A DNA stretch of 64,000 nucleotides from Isoetes taiwanensis (taxonomy: Eukaryota > Streptophyta > Lycopodiopsida > Isoetales > Isoetaceae): the NCBI GenBank assembly GCA_021234155.1, contig JAJEKV010000017.1:3121311-3185310 (forward strand). The letters are read 5' to 3'. Below the pieces are notes generated by a model, which saw only the letters and a program-made list of their open reading frames with translations, searched no databases and was not told where the DNA came from. The translations under genes and the position numbers were made by a program. Of this stretch, positions 10,286 through 22,600 are shown piece after piece (positions within the stretch are counted from its first letter, which is position 1; every line of letters starts with the position of its first letter).

Positions 10286-11654
10286 TCACGCTCCAGCGCC
10301 GCTAGCCACCGGGCTCTCTTGTCCTTCCAACAAGCCCCCGAAGTCAAGCAGGGTCATCAGCCACAACAGAAGCTGGCGCGGAGCCGAGTGTCGCCCATGC
10401 CGACCACCTTCCTCGAAATAAACAATGTGTCTATTGAGGGGTCGCATGCCGCAGGGGCATGAATCCCGCCTCCAACAAGATCCGATATGGAACCGGGGCT
10501 TGACCCCAAGTGCCCGCCAAAAATGCCTTTCGACCTGCTCTAAGTCGCTCCAAGTCGCCAAAGACACCATTGGGCCCCACACCTCTAATTCATACGTAAG
10601 AACTGGCTCCACCGCTTACTGCAACAAATGTGATCAGGGCCCCTACCATACAAAATTTCGCCATATGACTATTGTTTTGCATTGCATACGCGCCAACCCG
10701 CACACCCGGGCTAATGGATGCATCCCAATACATTGAGGACGGAAATTCCACCCCCGTGTACTTGTAGCTGGGTGTAACCTCTACCATCTGCCCCTGATAA
10801 GTGAGCGCCGGAGGTGCTGGATGACGGAGGAGGATATGAGGACCACCTTAGTCTTGGCCGTGTTGACACGCATGTCCTTCGCCGCTCGGGCAGACCGGGC
10901 CCAGTGGCATCTAGGTGTGCCTGCATGCCCTCCGTGTATGGGCCAAGAGGTCCACATCATCCGCATAGATGAGCCGCCGGATGACCCGTGCAAGAGTCAG
11001 ATATTTACCCCCCTCCTTGGCGCAAGCCGCTTCTAACTGGTCAATGTAAAGTCCAAAGAGTGTGGGTGAGAGAGGACAACCTTGTCTAACTCCAATGCTA
11101 CTGGTAAATGACTGTCCTTCCAGTTGCATGCGGCCTATGCAGCTCTCATACCCGGCCTGCAGACACCGCGTTAAGCGAGATCCATAGGGAGCCCCGATGG
11201 TGCAATCTCGCCCACAACTTTTCCCGGTATCGTGGTCAAAAGCTTTTGCAAAGCAATTGCAAAGTTCACAAAAAAAGATGACAGTCCTCCCGACGGTTCC
11301 TCGATGTCCTCACCCAGGCCCCGAAAGATGTGATCAATGGTCGAATGTCGGGTCTAAGCCCCGCCTCGGGTAAGTGCCCTAACTTCCGCCGCCTATCCAT
11401 CCGTTACCTCGCCGTTCGAGAATGCCCGCACATGCTTTGGCAAACACCGAAATGACCATGATGGTTCGGTAATTGGTTGGACAACGTTGGGTCCCCGCCT
11501 TTGTAGATCGGAACAACCCCGCTTTGTGGTCCATGACCGAGGAAAACCCTTTGCAAATAACTGTTGGCGTTAAGCGGGTGGGGCACCATGGGCTATCCCG
11601 CCCACTTGAGCAACTCCGCCAACTGCAGCCATCCAAGTCTGCCGCCTTTTCCAT
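10286..11654 (-). pseudogene. LINE reverse transcriptase, broken frames
   Basis: In order on minus: fingers region with MDHKAG, a lysine-rich loop and NYRTIMVISVFAK (11600-11430); palm motif GVRQGCPLSPTLFGLYIDQLE (about 11100-11020); catalytic box YADDVDLLAH (about 10970-10930); thumb/connection with VEVTPSYKYTGVEF (10787) and LTYELEVWGP (10600). The catalytic YADD is intact, but the pieces lie in different frames, so no active polymerase is encoded as the sequence stands. Substrate in a live element would be the LINE RNA at a nicked target site. Confidence 0.8.
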
Positions 11655-12245
11655 TAGCCAGCGGCCAGAGCCCTCTTCGACATCTTCTTCTCGCGGATCA
11701 CCAGCGGTGGGCCATTTTGGCGGGGCACATCCGCCCGCGGTTCCCGGGGGATCATAAAGCCGGGCGCAGGTATCGCTCCCATTGCACCGGCCGCGATGTT
11801 CTCAGGGCCGGCCGGGCTCGGCAGAGTACCCCGCGCCGAAAAGTTCTCGGTGGGCCGCCCAGAGGGTCTAACATTTCTCCTTGGTGTCTTGCCGTACCTT
11901 GCCTTTGTTTCTTTGAGGAAGGCACCTGTAATGGCCGGTGGCCCGAGCTCGCGGTTCCTCGATCCACGATGAGATGGATGGCGCTGCGGCGTATGCCTCT
12001 TACACCTTCGACATCAAACCATCCATTACGTGGGAAGGTTGCGGTCGGTTGTGACCCTTGATCTTCGGGCATGGGGAGGTCTCCCAAAGCACCCGTCACC
12101 TGCTCGAGGGAGATCAACCAGCTGGTCGGTTTGCTGCCTATCGGTGAGACCGTAGAACTGTTTGGGAGGGGTTTCGAGGAGCATGTCACCGTAAGCCTCC
12201 CGCGATGCTCATAATCCAAGTGCAACCGAGGTCGGCAAGGTACCG

Positions 12246-13090
12246 CTACCGAGGCCGAAGCGGCCGGCCAGGCCACTTCACATAGAGTGGGAGGTGATCT
12301 GAAATGCCCTCCTTCCGCATCACGGTTTCGATGTAAGCGTGAAAATGGTGACAAGGTATACATCCCGCGCCACTATGACATAATCCACGACACCAGTTCC
12401 GGGCCGCGCGGATTGTCCTGCTGTCTGCAAGTGTACCCGGGGAAGAGGGCCATTGTGGTAGGCCATTGCATATGAGCGTGTCAAAGATACCGCACATCGA
12501 GGAATACTCTGCCAAGCGGTGACTGACCGCCATATGAGTGCCGTACACAAAGCCGCCAAGGGACGCAACCGCAAAGACGCCATCCGCGAGGGGTCCAGCC
12601 GCATGACCCGTTCGCCCCGTCTTCACATTGAAGTCTCCAAGGAGCATGACTCGCCCATCCGCTTAGGCCGCCAGATGTCATCATATAGATCGACATAATG
12701 GTCCATCATGTCCACCTCCGTATGGTTGTGATAGAAGGGACTCTCCCGATGGGGAAACTAGCAAGCTAGGAAGAGAGGATCTCCGCCCGTGGTGGTGCAC
12801 TCCCTGGATCCACAAGTGGCGGTTATATTTGTCGGTCTTCCGAGGGAAACCAAATGTGCCAAGGCTACCCGGTAGTAGCAGTAACCCCACCGCGCTCACG
12901 CCTCCTCAGAAACCATTGAACACCTAAAAATGCTAGTACCCCCTCGGCAGATCGGGTAGCCTGTGGGCCCTGGATATTCCCATGTCTCAATGAGGAAGAT
13001 GAGGTCCATGTCCACAAAATCAATTGAGGCTATCGCCTTCACGCTGACTCGAAACCCCGACAGCCTGCAGACCACCACCCGGAGGCACAA
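12246..13090 (-). pseudogene. LINE APE-type endonuclease, broken frames
   Basis: The N-terminal strand and catalytic Glu region read ASIDFVDMDLIFLIETWEYPG (12999-12970 region; ETW contains the conserved Glu). The central motif LLGDFNVKTG (GDFN, about 12640) and C-terminal GISDHLPLYVK (SDH, about 12290) are both visible. These are the signature residues of apurinic-like endonucleases that nick target DNA in LINEs. The three parts are separated by frame changes. Confidence 0.8.
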
Positions 13091-14615
13091 TTCCTATTGA
13101 GCTGCCTGAGATGCGGGAGCGACCGAAAGGGGGGCATCGAAGTTATGGGGCAGACTTGACAAGCGCAAGTGGAGGCAAAGAAAGGGGGCGATTTGGTCGA
13201 GCGGAGCGCACCGAAGTTGTGGGGGCAGGCTGCGAGGATCGTGAGCTGGAGGCAGCAGGGTAGCATTTGGTCGAAAGGTGCAAATTGCAAAGATTTGATC
13301 GATCGATCATGCGCGCCCCTCGACCGGGCTAACTCCCTCCCGCAGATGCCTCTTGTTGCACCGAGTAAGACCCCTGGCCACATAGAGAGATGTGCCCTTC
13401 AAGAACTTTGCCCGTCCTCAAGATGGCTCAACTCGCGCACCGCAACTGCGGAACACCACGCAATCTCGGCTATGGCCCGGCGCCCCCCCCACACCGGGCT
13501 GGTAAAGCTACACCAACAGTCCCGACCAGAAACGCCATGCGCTAAGGATGCGTGTGTGTATCTTCCGGGTGAGATTCTCCCCGACTCTTCCGACAGGCCC
13601 GAACTACCAGTTGTGGCTCGCCGCCTTCACGAGCTCCTGAGCTTCGGTGGAGGGGCACCGCCCACTTTGGCCCGGTTTTGTGTTGTTGGGCTTGCGGCAG
13701 TGTGTCATGTCTTGCGGCCACGTTCTCAAGTCCGAAGCTCATCTCTTGCAAGGCTTGGTCCTGTCACGCCATCTCCGCGGCGTCACGGTGCCGCCATTGT
13801 TCATGCGCCCTACGCACGGAGGCCCTTGCCCTTCTTGGGCAACGGCAGTCCGGGCTGCTGCATTTCGATCCCGTGCCAAATCCTTCTCGAGAAGAGTCTT
13901 TCAGTGCTGCCCTCGTTAACCTCCAAGGCTGACTGCAACCTGCAATCTTGGCCCGGTAGCCTCCTCCAACTTCAAGCGGGTGTGGCCTTAGCACGCCGTG
14001 CCATGGCATTGGCCTTCATCAACTCGGATATTTGAGGCTGACAGTAAGTGTCACCGCGCTCTGCCTCGTCCTCGTCTGCCTTCGCCAGCGAGTATCCATG
14101 CGCGAGCCCGCGATGTCTCGGGCACCCGCCGGCCTTGTCGTTGCCTCGAGTGCACTAAGCTTTGGATGTCAGCCGCCCAAATGCTTTGGTCCAACTCGGT
14201 TCTGTTGTTTAGCTACCAACCGCCCGGGCAACACGTGGGATGTTGTAGACTCCATCTCCGTTTCCAAGGGCCCGCACGCGGCACCGCTGGCCTCAACCCC
14301 AGCTTGAATGGCGCCTGCTGTTGGCAATGGAGGGGGCCTGCAGGGGCTCGAGCAATAACTTTCGACCGCCGAGCCGGCCGGTTGCGGTGCTCCTTCTTCA
14401 TGGAGGATATCTCTCCTTGCTCATTTGATCCGCGACGAGCCGCTTCCTTGGTGGCCCTTCTTGGTTTTCTCCTGTGTGCTCGACTCAAGTGAGGTCGCCA
14501 GGCCGGTGGCCGGGTTTGCCCGATGTGGGTGCCGCGTACCAGGAAGCTCACCGCTAGGGTGAGTCCGACACCGGCCGCTTTCAGGGCTACGACCGGGGTA
14601 TGGCACGCCAAGCAA
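13091..14615 (-). pseudogene. ORF1-like region of the LINE
   Basis: Upstream of the endonuclease the minus strand has several 60-130 codon open pieces rich in Arg, Ala and Glu, including heptad-like ALQEMSFGLENVAAR near 13740. Position and composition fit an RNA-binding, coiled-coil ORF1, but no gag knuckle or RRM is certain. A 288-codon open frame on the opposite strand (13169-14035) is taken as a shadow of GC-rich sequence. Confidence 0.4.
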
Positions 14616-14818
14616 GGTTTAGGCTATGGCGAGGCTTGTCGTCCGGCAGGGGCTAGGCAAATGGCGGCGTGGCCGCGGGCTAAAAGGGCAAGGCCAAGAG
14701 GCGCTTGGTTGGGCTATGGCAACGTCGTGCAAAATGTTGGAGCCTAGCTCAACATTATTCTCGCATACCGACTTCCAAAGGTAGTGGGGTCCTCCGGCAT
14801 ACAAAATTGGCGCTTTAG

Positions 14819-15140
14819 AATCCAATTTGGGGACCAAAACGTATGTCGAGCACCTTTTAGGGGCTTGGGGTTTTGGGGCTAAAGGGTCTCTGGCCGCCGT
14901 GCGCGCCAGAATCCAATTTGGGACTAAAAACGTATGTCGAGCACCTTTTAGGGGTTTGGGGGTTTTGGGGCTAGAGAGAGACTCAGAACCCTAGAGAGAG
15001 AACAATGGGGTCTCTCGGTCAAAAATTGCACTCGTAATCCAATTTGGGGACCAAAAACGTAGGTCGAAAGCACCTTTTAGGGGTTTGGGGTGTAGGGGCT
15101 AGAGAGAGACTATAAACCCTAGAGAGAGAAAGCCGAAAGG
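14819..15140 (-). repeat. Three tandem repeats at the LINE 5' end
   Basis: The motif AATCCAATTTGGG starts three times, at 14819, 14910 and 15036, each followed by GTC-GA-GCACCTTTTAGGGG-type sequence and a TAGAGAGAGA block. Unit lengths are about 91, 126 and 105 bp. Tandem 5' UTR monomers act as promoters in several LINE families; here that role is inferred from position. Confidence 0.75.
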
Positions 15141-15150
15141 GCAAATCAAG

Positions 15151-16000
15151 GGGGCTCTATCTGCAAGGGTCAGAAAAGGCAAGTAGCAAATCCAAAGACA
15201 AGCCGATTGCAGAAACAAGCAGATCAAAGCAAATCACTTACCAAGCCGATACCTGGATGGGCGCTGGAAGAGGGCTGATAGGAGGATGCGCTTGTGTATA
15301 GAGGCTAGCTCAAAGGGGATGATGGGTTACTGCGTTAAGGATATCGGAACATCGCATCATAAATATGCTTTCTTTAACATCATTGATGAGCATGTCAATG
15401 AGGGGCAAGTAATAAACATGGAAAACAAACCAAAAGTTAAAAGAAAACCTAGAACATATATACTCCAAAAAAATATAAACAATCAAGTAATGGTTAGGAC
15501 CATGCTAGCACCAAGAGCACAAAAGATACAACAATTAATATGCATTAGTTCCATTTTTTGAGTCCGTCTTTCATATATTGAGTTCCTTGAGTGAGTTCCT
15601 CGGGCGTACAAATGAAGATGTTCATATCTTCCAATGGACTATTGGTGAATAGTCCATTGGATTAGCAATTACGAAAACCACCTAATTGAACTACATTCTT
15701 AACTACAATATGAGCAAGCCCAAAACCACCACAACAAAACTCCAGCATGAAGTAAACCAAGGAGCGATGAAATAGACAAGACAAAGCATTATACAACATG
15801 GATCCGCTTATTGATCATGTACATCCCTCACAAGAAGAGAATGACTATATACAAATATGACACAGTTTACCCAAAACGAGTAAAACAAATACTACGTACA
15901 AATTTACAGTTCATCCAGCAGCTCTATTTTAGTCGCCAGCGCTACACCAATATTTACAATTGCATTACATGCACAATGGAGTCATTCCATGCTTACCAAC
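15151..16000. other. Spacer downstream of ATG18, with a perfect hairpin
   Basis: No protein gene is supported. The part nearest 16000 should be the ATG18 3' UTR (minus). A perfect 14-bp inverted repeat (15630-15643 and 15648-15661, 4-nt loop) lies about 340 bp past the ATG18 stop. A 91-codon open frame at 15286 has no recognisable features and is not called. Confidence 0.5.
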
Positions 16001-18612
16001 TCAACCTACAAATCTTTTATAGTCACATTGGACCATCTCTCCCCCTTCAATTGGATCGAAAGAACAAGTATAGAAACTGCAAATGTAAAACAATCACATC
16101 AGATAGAATGCGTATAGCCAACAAAATTCAAAGAAAAACATCATCTTGCACAAGGCTTCATGCAACAAGTATGACATGTTGCTTATTGTAATAATGTGTT
16201 CTCTCAGAGCTTGCAACACCTTGAGCTGACTTCCTGGCAAGTATGCCAGGCCCAGGTTGATGAAAAGGCAGTGCTAAGAGAAGGCTCAATTCCGGCTCAG
16301 AACAACTGGATAAGAACACAGCATGTCCATATTTCAACCATACAAAACTTGATGGTTATTTTGAGAACAAAGACTATAACTTCTCTTGCTCAGATTGACC
16401 ATGTGTTTTTTGTGAACAAGTATGTCTGGAAACAATGGATGAATCTCTAGAAAATAGACTATATCAATAAAAAAATCTAAGTTTAATGTCCTACTGCAAA
16501 ACATAGCATCCAAAAGAAAATGGGTATACCTTCCATCCAAAGATATAATAATCACTGTATTTTTCTGTGAACCAAATGCTACAATGGAACGTGTCTCATC
16601 TGGTAACCGAAACTGTGCAAATGACCACTCAGAGCTGAAGTATCTTGGAAGAACTCCTGGCAAATGACAATCAGCTATGACTTACTATTTCTTTGCTTAA
16701 CAATGACAACTTCCATCAAGAGAATTTAGAAATAAACAATACACAAAAAATATTTTTGCTTAGATCCTGATCATGACCAAGTCTAGCTTCAGTCTTCCAT
16801 ATTAAATGGCAAAATATTCTCTTTTCCAATTACTGGGAGTTTTCCATTGAAGCTTATAAAGTTCCACGGCAACAAAGATGCTCCATCCCAAATTATTTTA
16901 CATTCTTGACGGGAAGGATAGAATGAAACAGAGTGGCTCAAAACATCACGTGGGAGAGATGTAGGCCTAGATGATGATGTCATAGTCATGTAAGACATTT
17001 GGATAATTTATCACAATCAAGTGCACAATAGAAGTTTCCAAAAAACTAATCTAGAAAAAAGAAATCTTAAACAAACCTTTCATAAAATGCAATGACGAGC
17101 TTGGATTCCCACTTATAAACGAAATTGGACTAGAATTTGCAGTTGGACTGCTGACCGCAGTTCCATTTCCAATGGTATACGTTTGACTCACAGGACTTTG
17201 TAAGGAGTCTGGACTCTTTATATCCTCTCCGGCAGCATGAACATTCAAACTGAATATATGTACAGTCCCTCTGTCACTTGAAACCGCAAGCCACTGTGCA
17301 GTAGATGAAAATGATATGCTATAAATTTCTGCCTTATCAGTGCCACGCCGTAGCTGTAATGATCAAATAATAAAATAAGATTCATTTGATTAACAACATC
17401 TTTGGTAAAAGCCAAGCAAAAACGAAGACAGTTTTCAACTGTTATTTCTTCTACCAACATTCATGTGGGATATAATCATCAATTTTACCACTGTCACAAG
17501 CCTGTGGTTCTATATTCCCAATAAAAGCATAAAGCATACTTCAATTCCTAGACCTAAAAAGAACTTACAATTTTCTACCATTTGTTTGCTCCTAACTGAG
17601 AGGGAACTTCGCCACTGACCCAGTTCTGACTTAAGAAACTAGTGAAGGGAGTAAATATGACTGTTTGTGAGATCTTCCACAAGTTCCAGGAGAGTGATGA
17701 CCCCAGTTCAAGCAGCTTCAACATTCACGTGTTAATGATTAATAGTAGGTCATTAGGCTTATATTGGATTTTTGTTCTAAGATACATCTGGTAAATGCCA
17801 TGTCCAAACAACTTCTATCATACAAAATAGCACAATTAATGTATGAATCTCAAAAGCACAAATTTTACCTCCTGTAATTTTGTCCCGTCTAAAGTGTTGA
17901 AAATGCGAATAAGTGTTCCTTTTGTGCTGGCCGTCGCAAGGATACGGCCATCAGGGGTAAGGGCCAAGCAGGCAAGCGAGGCATCATGAGCTACAATAAA
18001 TTTTGTCTTCTTTAGGGTATAATGCTCTACACGAACCTGCCCTCTGTGAAGTCCAGGGCAAGCGACTACAGATGAATTAGATACTGTTGATAGTACACAT
18101 AGACCCTTTGGGTTTGATATGGTATCAATGTGCTGCAGTAATTTCAAATCTGAAAAATTATAGACATAAATCTTGTGCTCCAAAATAACAATTATTCTGT
18201 CTCTCCGTAGTCTTACACCCCGAACTTCTGATCTAAATGATAGCTCGCCAATGCATCTGCTCTGATGGTCATCCCAGATCATCACTTTGTTGGGCATGTA
18301 TCTTGGATTTGTGCCGCCCCCTACAAGTGCAAGTATGTTACATCTAAACAACATCTCCACCAACCCAATTCCTCCATTTTTAAAGTCCCGCCGAAAGGTT
18401 TCCATGAAAGGCTCAGAGTTATAGATACGGAATCCATTGCTTGTGGCACAGGCAAAGCAACCAAAATCTTGATTAAATCCAACTGATAAAAGCTTAACCC
18501 TGTTGTCCTCTTTAGGTGTTTTAGGAGAAGAAACAGTGGGCTGTACAGTTGCATAACCGCTCTTAACAGACTTGGGCGATGGCGATTCTGGAGGAAGGGG
18601 TGCTACTGCCAT
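16001..18612 (-). CDS. ATG18: ATG18/WIPI-family PROPPIN autophagy protein
   Basis: Four coding exons on minus: 18612-17869, 17353-17077, 16656-16530 and 16076-16001, all with GT...AG borders and exact phase, giving 407 aa, close to plant ATG18a length. The WD40-like beta-propeller begins with [21 protein letters not shown]. The phosphoinositide-binding L/F-RRG motif is LRRG at residues 249-252, right at the exon 1-2 junction. Conserved [19 protein letters not shown] and the C-terminal [14 protein letters not shown] follow. Family role: binds PI3P on phagophore membranes and works with ATG2 and ATG9 in autophagosome formation. The start at 18612 (MAVAPLPP) is preferred because an upstream in-frame ATG at 18660 lies in a 5' UTR intron. 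All key residues are present; probably functional. Confidence 0.95.
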
Positions 18613-18641
18613 CAGGAAGGAGAAATATTCAAAGGAGTGAC

Positions 18642-18783
18642 CTGAACAGCAAAAAGGCATAAGAAGATAGGAGCGGAAATGTGGAGGAAGAATTATGCAA
18701 CAATGAAGGAAAGCCCAAAAAGCATGGGGGACTCATGGATGAGCAAAAAGGACGGAAAAAAATCAGAGAAGAAATAGACTTAC
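18642..18783 (-). other. Predicted 5' UTR intron of ATG18
   Basis: Donor A|GTAAGT at 18783 and acceptor GCTGTTCAG at 18642 bound a 142-bp intron just ahead of the start codon. The leader exon would extend upstream from 18784, perhaps to about 19000. Inferred from splice consensus only. Confidence 0.55.
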
Positions 18784-19043
18784 TTGAAAGCGGAGCTGGC
18801 AAGGACCGGGCTGAAGTTCGTGGAGGGCAGAATTCGAAGCTGAACTGGTACCGGAGAAGCTACTTCGGACATCCTTGTTCGGCAAGGAAGGGGAAAGGCA
18901 CGGGAGCGAATGGTGCCATCCTGGCCGTGGAATGGACGTGTGTCGGCTGTAATCCGACGGATGGCAGACGCAGGGCATTTTGCTAGATTCTCCCATACAT
19001 TTCTGTCCGAGAAGATCAAAGGGTTAGAAACAATGCCACGCAA

Positions 19044-19649
19044 TCATGAGATACTTATCAGCCAGCAATCTTAGCCGTTAAATATATCCTTAAGTCTAGG
19101 AGTTAATTTCTGAATCTCGGTTTAAAACTATTTTTAAGCTCTACCAGATAATGTGCCACCTATATAAAAATATGTACCGGATATAATGTATAACAGGATA
19201 AAATATACCGGATTTTACATTAAACTATGTTATTTTTTACGGGAATTTTACTATGTTATTTTTTACGGGAATTTTTTTGGCGCTAAAAATTTAGACAGGC
19301 AATTTTAAATTTGGACAAACAAAAGGGCTTAGCTGTTATTTTTTGAACCTTGTCTCGAGCTCAACAATGCGAATTTCCAAATGATAGCAAATATTTTACA
19401 TATGGCTACAAACAACATTTTCTTGTTAAGCCACATTGGTAGATCATATATGAACTAGCTTCCCAATATCAATGTGCAATGTACCGCCTTGCCATTGGAG
19501 AAGGCTATTACTCTAGCAAATGTTACGAGCATGCTAAATCAGCATATGACTCGCTCAAGCCAACATACTCAGACGATAGCTCAAATATTGCACAAACATA
19601 ATTTACATCTCCCTTATGGCCATTTCTTAAATAGCAGCTTTGAACTATT
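19044..19649. other. Intergenic region with a short tandem repeat
   Basis: AT-rich DNA upstream of ATG18. A 26-bp unit (ACTATGTTATTTTTTACGGG plus AATTTT) is repeated twice in tandem at 19224-19275. No gene seen. Confidence 0.5.
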
Positions 19650-22600
19650 CTTTTCGAGTGGATGCTTGGTGTGAAATGTATAGCTTGTACCGCAACTGAG
19701 GAATCAGGGTACCGGGTTGCATCTTTGCATTATGAAAGATCTTCATCTGCCGCCTCTTCCAGATAAGCCATAACAGCCACGCCTTACAAAGGTGAAAAGT
19801 TAACTTCATTGCGTTGCACGTGTCCAACCCATAGGATATGCCCAGAAGAACCTCTTGACTATGCAATGTAATATGGAATAATCCGTGGACCCAGCTCCAT
19901 ATGGGCCGAATCTTTGTGCATAGAAACATACAATGCTCCAAGTTCTGAGGGAAGAGTCCACATATTGGACATAAGTCACTAATGAAAGGCTTAATCCAAT
20001 GCAACTCTTAGAGACCGGTGCACAATTTACTATAATCGAGTGCGAGTCTTCGAGGTGGAATTGGGTTCCATATCCACTTCCACATCAGTTGCCATTTATC
20101 TTTTGGGACCTATAGCGCCCACCCATCTGGGGGAAGCAATTCATCCTGAATTGCCTGAAGCTCATAGCACGACTTCACAAATTTGGACAGATCAATATTC
20201 GGTTTGCCTCGCTATACGAGTCCTATACCTTATGGGGGGTGGAATACGAGAGTATGAGCCATATGGGCCCAAATCATTATATTAGGCCCCTTAAATTGAA
20301 ATCTATATAGAGCACTTGCCATGGTGTCTCAAAATACCAGTCTTCCACAGAGAAACCCCATGTTGTCTCCACCTGCACTGAATCCAAGGATTAATATATG
20401 AGGCAAGTATGGAAGGCAACGTGGAAGCTAGCGGAATCCACCATGGTAGTGATGCTAACTGAGTGCGGCCTGCAATATTGATTTTGAGCATCGTAGAAAC
20501 CTGCTCCCAGGCTCGCACATCTGGCCTTTCATGAATGGAAAGGCATTGAAATATGGCCTGATGTCAAAGAATAATGCCTAGGATAGTTATGCTAGGACTG
20601 TTGGCTTATGAAACACCATTGAGTGAGATAGAGACTGATGGAGCAGGACCATGTGGGGAGAGTCGAGCTCATTCCTAAGAATTTTTCAAATAGACTTAGA
20701 TATGAGAACATTGCTATGAAGAGAAAGGTCTAAGATGCCAAGTCCTCCTGTAGCTTTTAGACACACACACTTCCACCAGGCAGCTATAACTACTGCTCCC
20801 TCCTCATTACCTCCACAGATGAAGCTAGAGACACCAGATGAGATCATCTTGCTCTCCGGAGCGCGGATCATTGAAGCCATGTAAATATGCGTGGATCATA
20901 GTACTGACTTTGCCACTGTAACTCTACCAGAGATTGAGAGCTTGCCGCCTTTCCACCAATGAAGATGTCGGCGCAGTTCAATTAATATATCTTCCCGCAT
21001 GCTGCAGATGGTAATGCCAAAAAGGATATGCAATAGTTTAGAGCATCTGCATTGCGGCTGCACCTGCTAGGGGAAGTTAGACAACATGGCAGGCAATGGT
21101 ACAGATGGGGGCCACAGAGCTGAGCACTTTGCCCAATTCATAAGGAAAATCGAGGCAATGGAGAACGTATTCAACAGTTCTTTTGCATTCTTCAAGTTCT
21201 CCTCATCGGCTTGTAAAAAGAGGAAGAAATCATCTACATAGTGATTCCCAATCTGTTGGGTACCATCTTCCATCCTCAGGCCCTCAATGATTCTGTCATC
21301 CACAATAGAGAAGAAATTGCTTTTGCAATAGTGATAAATAAATAGGATGCTAGAGGACAACTTTGATGAATACCATGGCCAACACTAAAGATCGGAGAGG
21401 ACTCGTCATGACAGAGGATAGTGACTCTAGGTCATAAGGAGTTTGATAACCATTGCCATAAGCTTTCCCCACAACCTAAGGCCAACATTATCCTCTTCAA
21501 GAAATTCCAGCAGAAGCTATCATAAGCTTTTGGCAAAATCCAACTTTAAATAGACTATCCTCTGGTCTTCTTTACGTGTCTAGTGACCCTCAAATGCAGC
21601 GGCAACATTATTAAGAATATGCCTTCATGGGATGAAGCCAGACTGCATTGTATTGATAGAGTCCATGAGCATTGCTTGAAAATCTCAAAGACAAAGTTGT
21701 GGCTATAATCTTGTACATAGAAGATAATACAGTGATCCGCTGCCAATCAGCGATGGAGGTCAGGTCTTTTACTTTAGAAATCAGTGATATGCACCCTGTA
21801 CTAAGTTTGGAATTTAGTGCCTCGGCCTGTAGCAACTCCTTATATATCTACCATGGTGAGTCTTCTACCCATTACCAGTACTCTTGAAAAGATTCTACAA
21901 GAATCCCGTCCAAACTTGCCTCTTCAAGTTCCTGCTTACTGAGCGGCAACTGAAATTCCTACCTCTTATCCTCTGACAACTTACATGCGATCTTGTTGAC
22001 GACAATTTCTTCTATACCATTACTATACTAATATGCCTTCTCTTAGAAGAGCTGGAAGAAATGCTTGAAAGCAAATCGTTTAATATCAGCAGAATTCTGA
22101 AGTATCTAGCCATTAAGCAATTTCAATGGTGTCATATCCGTTGCATATTTCTTCTGTCGAGTTGCCCTGAAGAACATCCTAGAATTAATGTCACCTTCCC
22201 TTAGCCACATGATCCCCGCCTTCACTCTTGCCTCAGTGGCTCTCTTTGTCTCGTCTGCTGCAATAAGGTGCAAAATTCATTCTCCCATATGCCATCATTT
22301 GGATGAAACCTGAGAGTGCCAAGTTCGTGATATAGAGCTTCTAATGATGTCCGTTCTTGGTGAAACTTTTGTTTGCCCCATGTCTGTGCAAATGCTTAAA
22401 TAGTGGCCAAGTCTTTACTCAGCAGATCTGTTGGCAATGCCATGCAAACTCAGCATTTTTCAAGAATTCGGTATTTAATTTATATTGTATCTTGGGCATG
22501 GCCAAAATGGGGCATGTAAAGATCTGTTAGGGAGTATGATCAGAAAGTGCATTAGACAAAATGTTTTGTCATGTAAACAGGGGCATGAGATCCAACAGCA

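Larger units (their letters stand above)
9690..15150 (-). mobile_element. Degenerate GC-rich LINE (EN-RT type), minus strand
   Basis: Read on minus from 15150 down, the order is: tandem 5' repeats (15140-14819), an ORF1-like region, an APE-type endonuclease (about 13090-12250), a reverse transcriptase (about 11660-10900) and a degraded C-terminal part ending near 9700. Domain order and motifs are those of non-LTR retrotransposons. GC content is visibly higher than in both flanks. Every domain is broken by stops and frameshifts, so no element-length ORF survives. No poly(A) tail or target duplication was identified, so the ends are approximate. The RT motif GVRQGCPLSPTLFGLYIDQLE resembles the LINEs at 25.8 kb and 44.1 kb. 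Confidence 0.8.

Noticed and set aside
13169-14035. 288-codon open frame on plus within the GC-rich LINE
   Set aside because: It is antisense to the LINE ORF1-like region; high GC reduces stop codons. No domain, and no codon pattern suggesting a gene.
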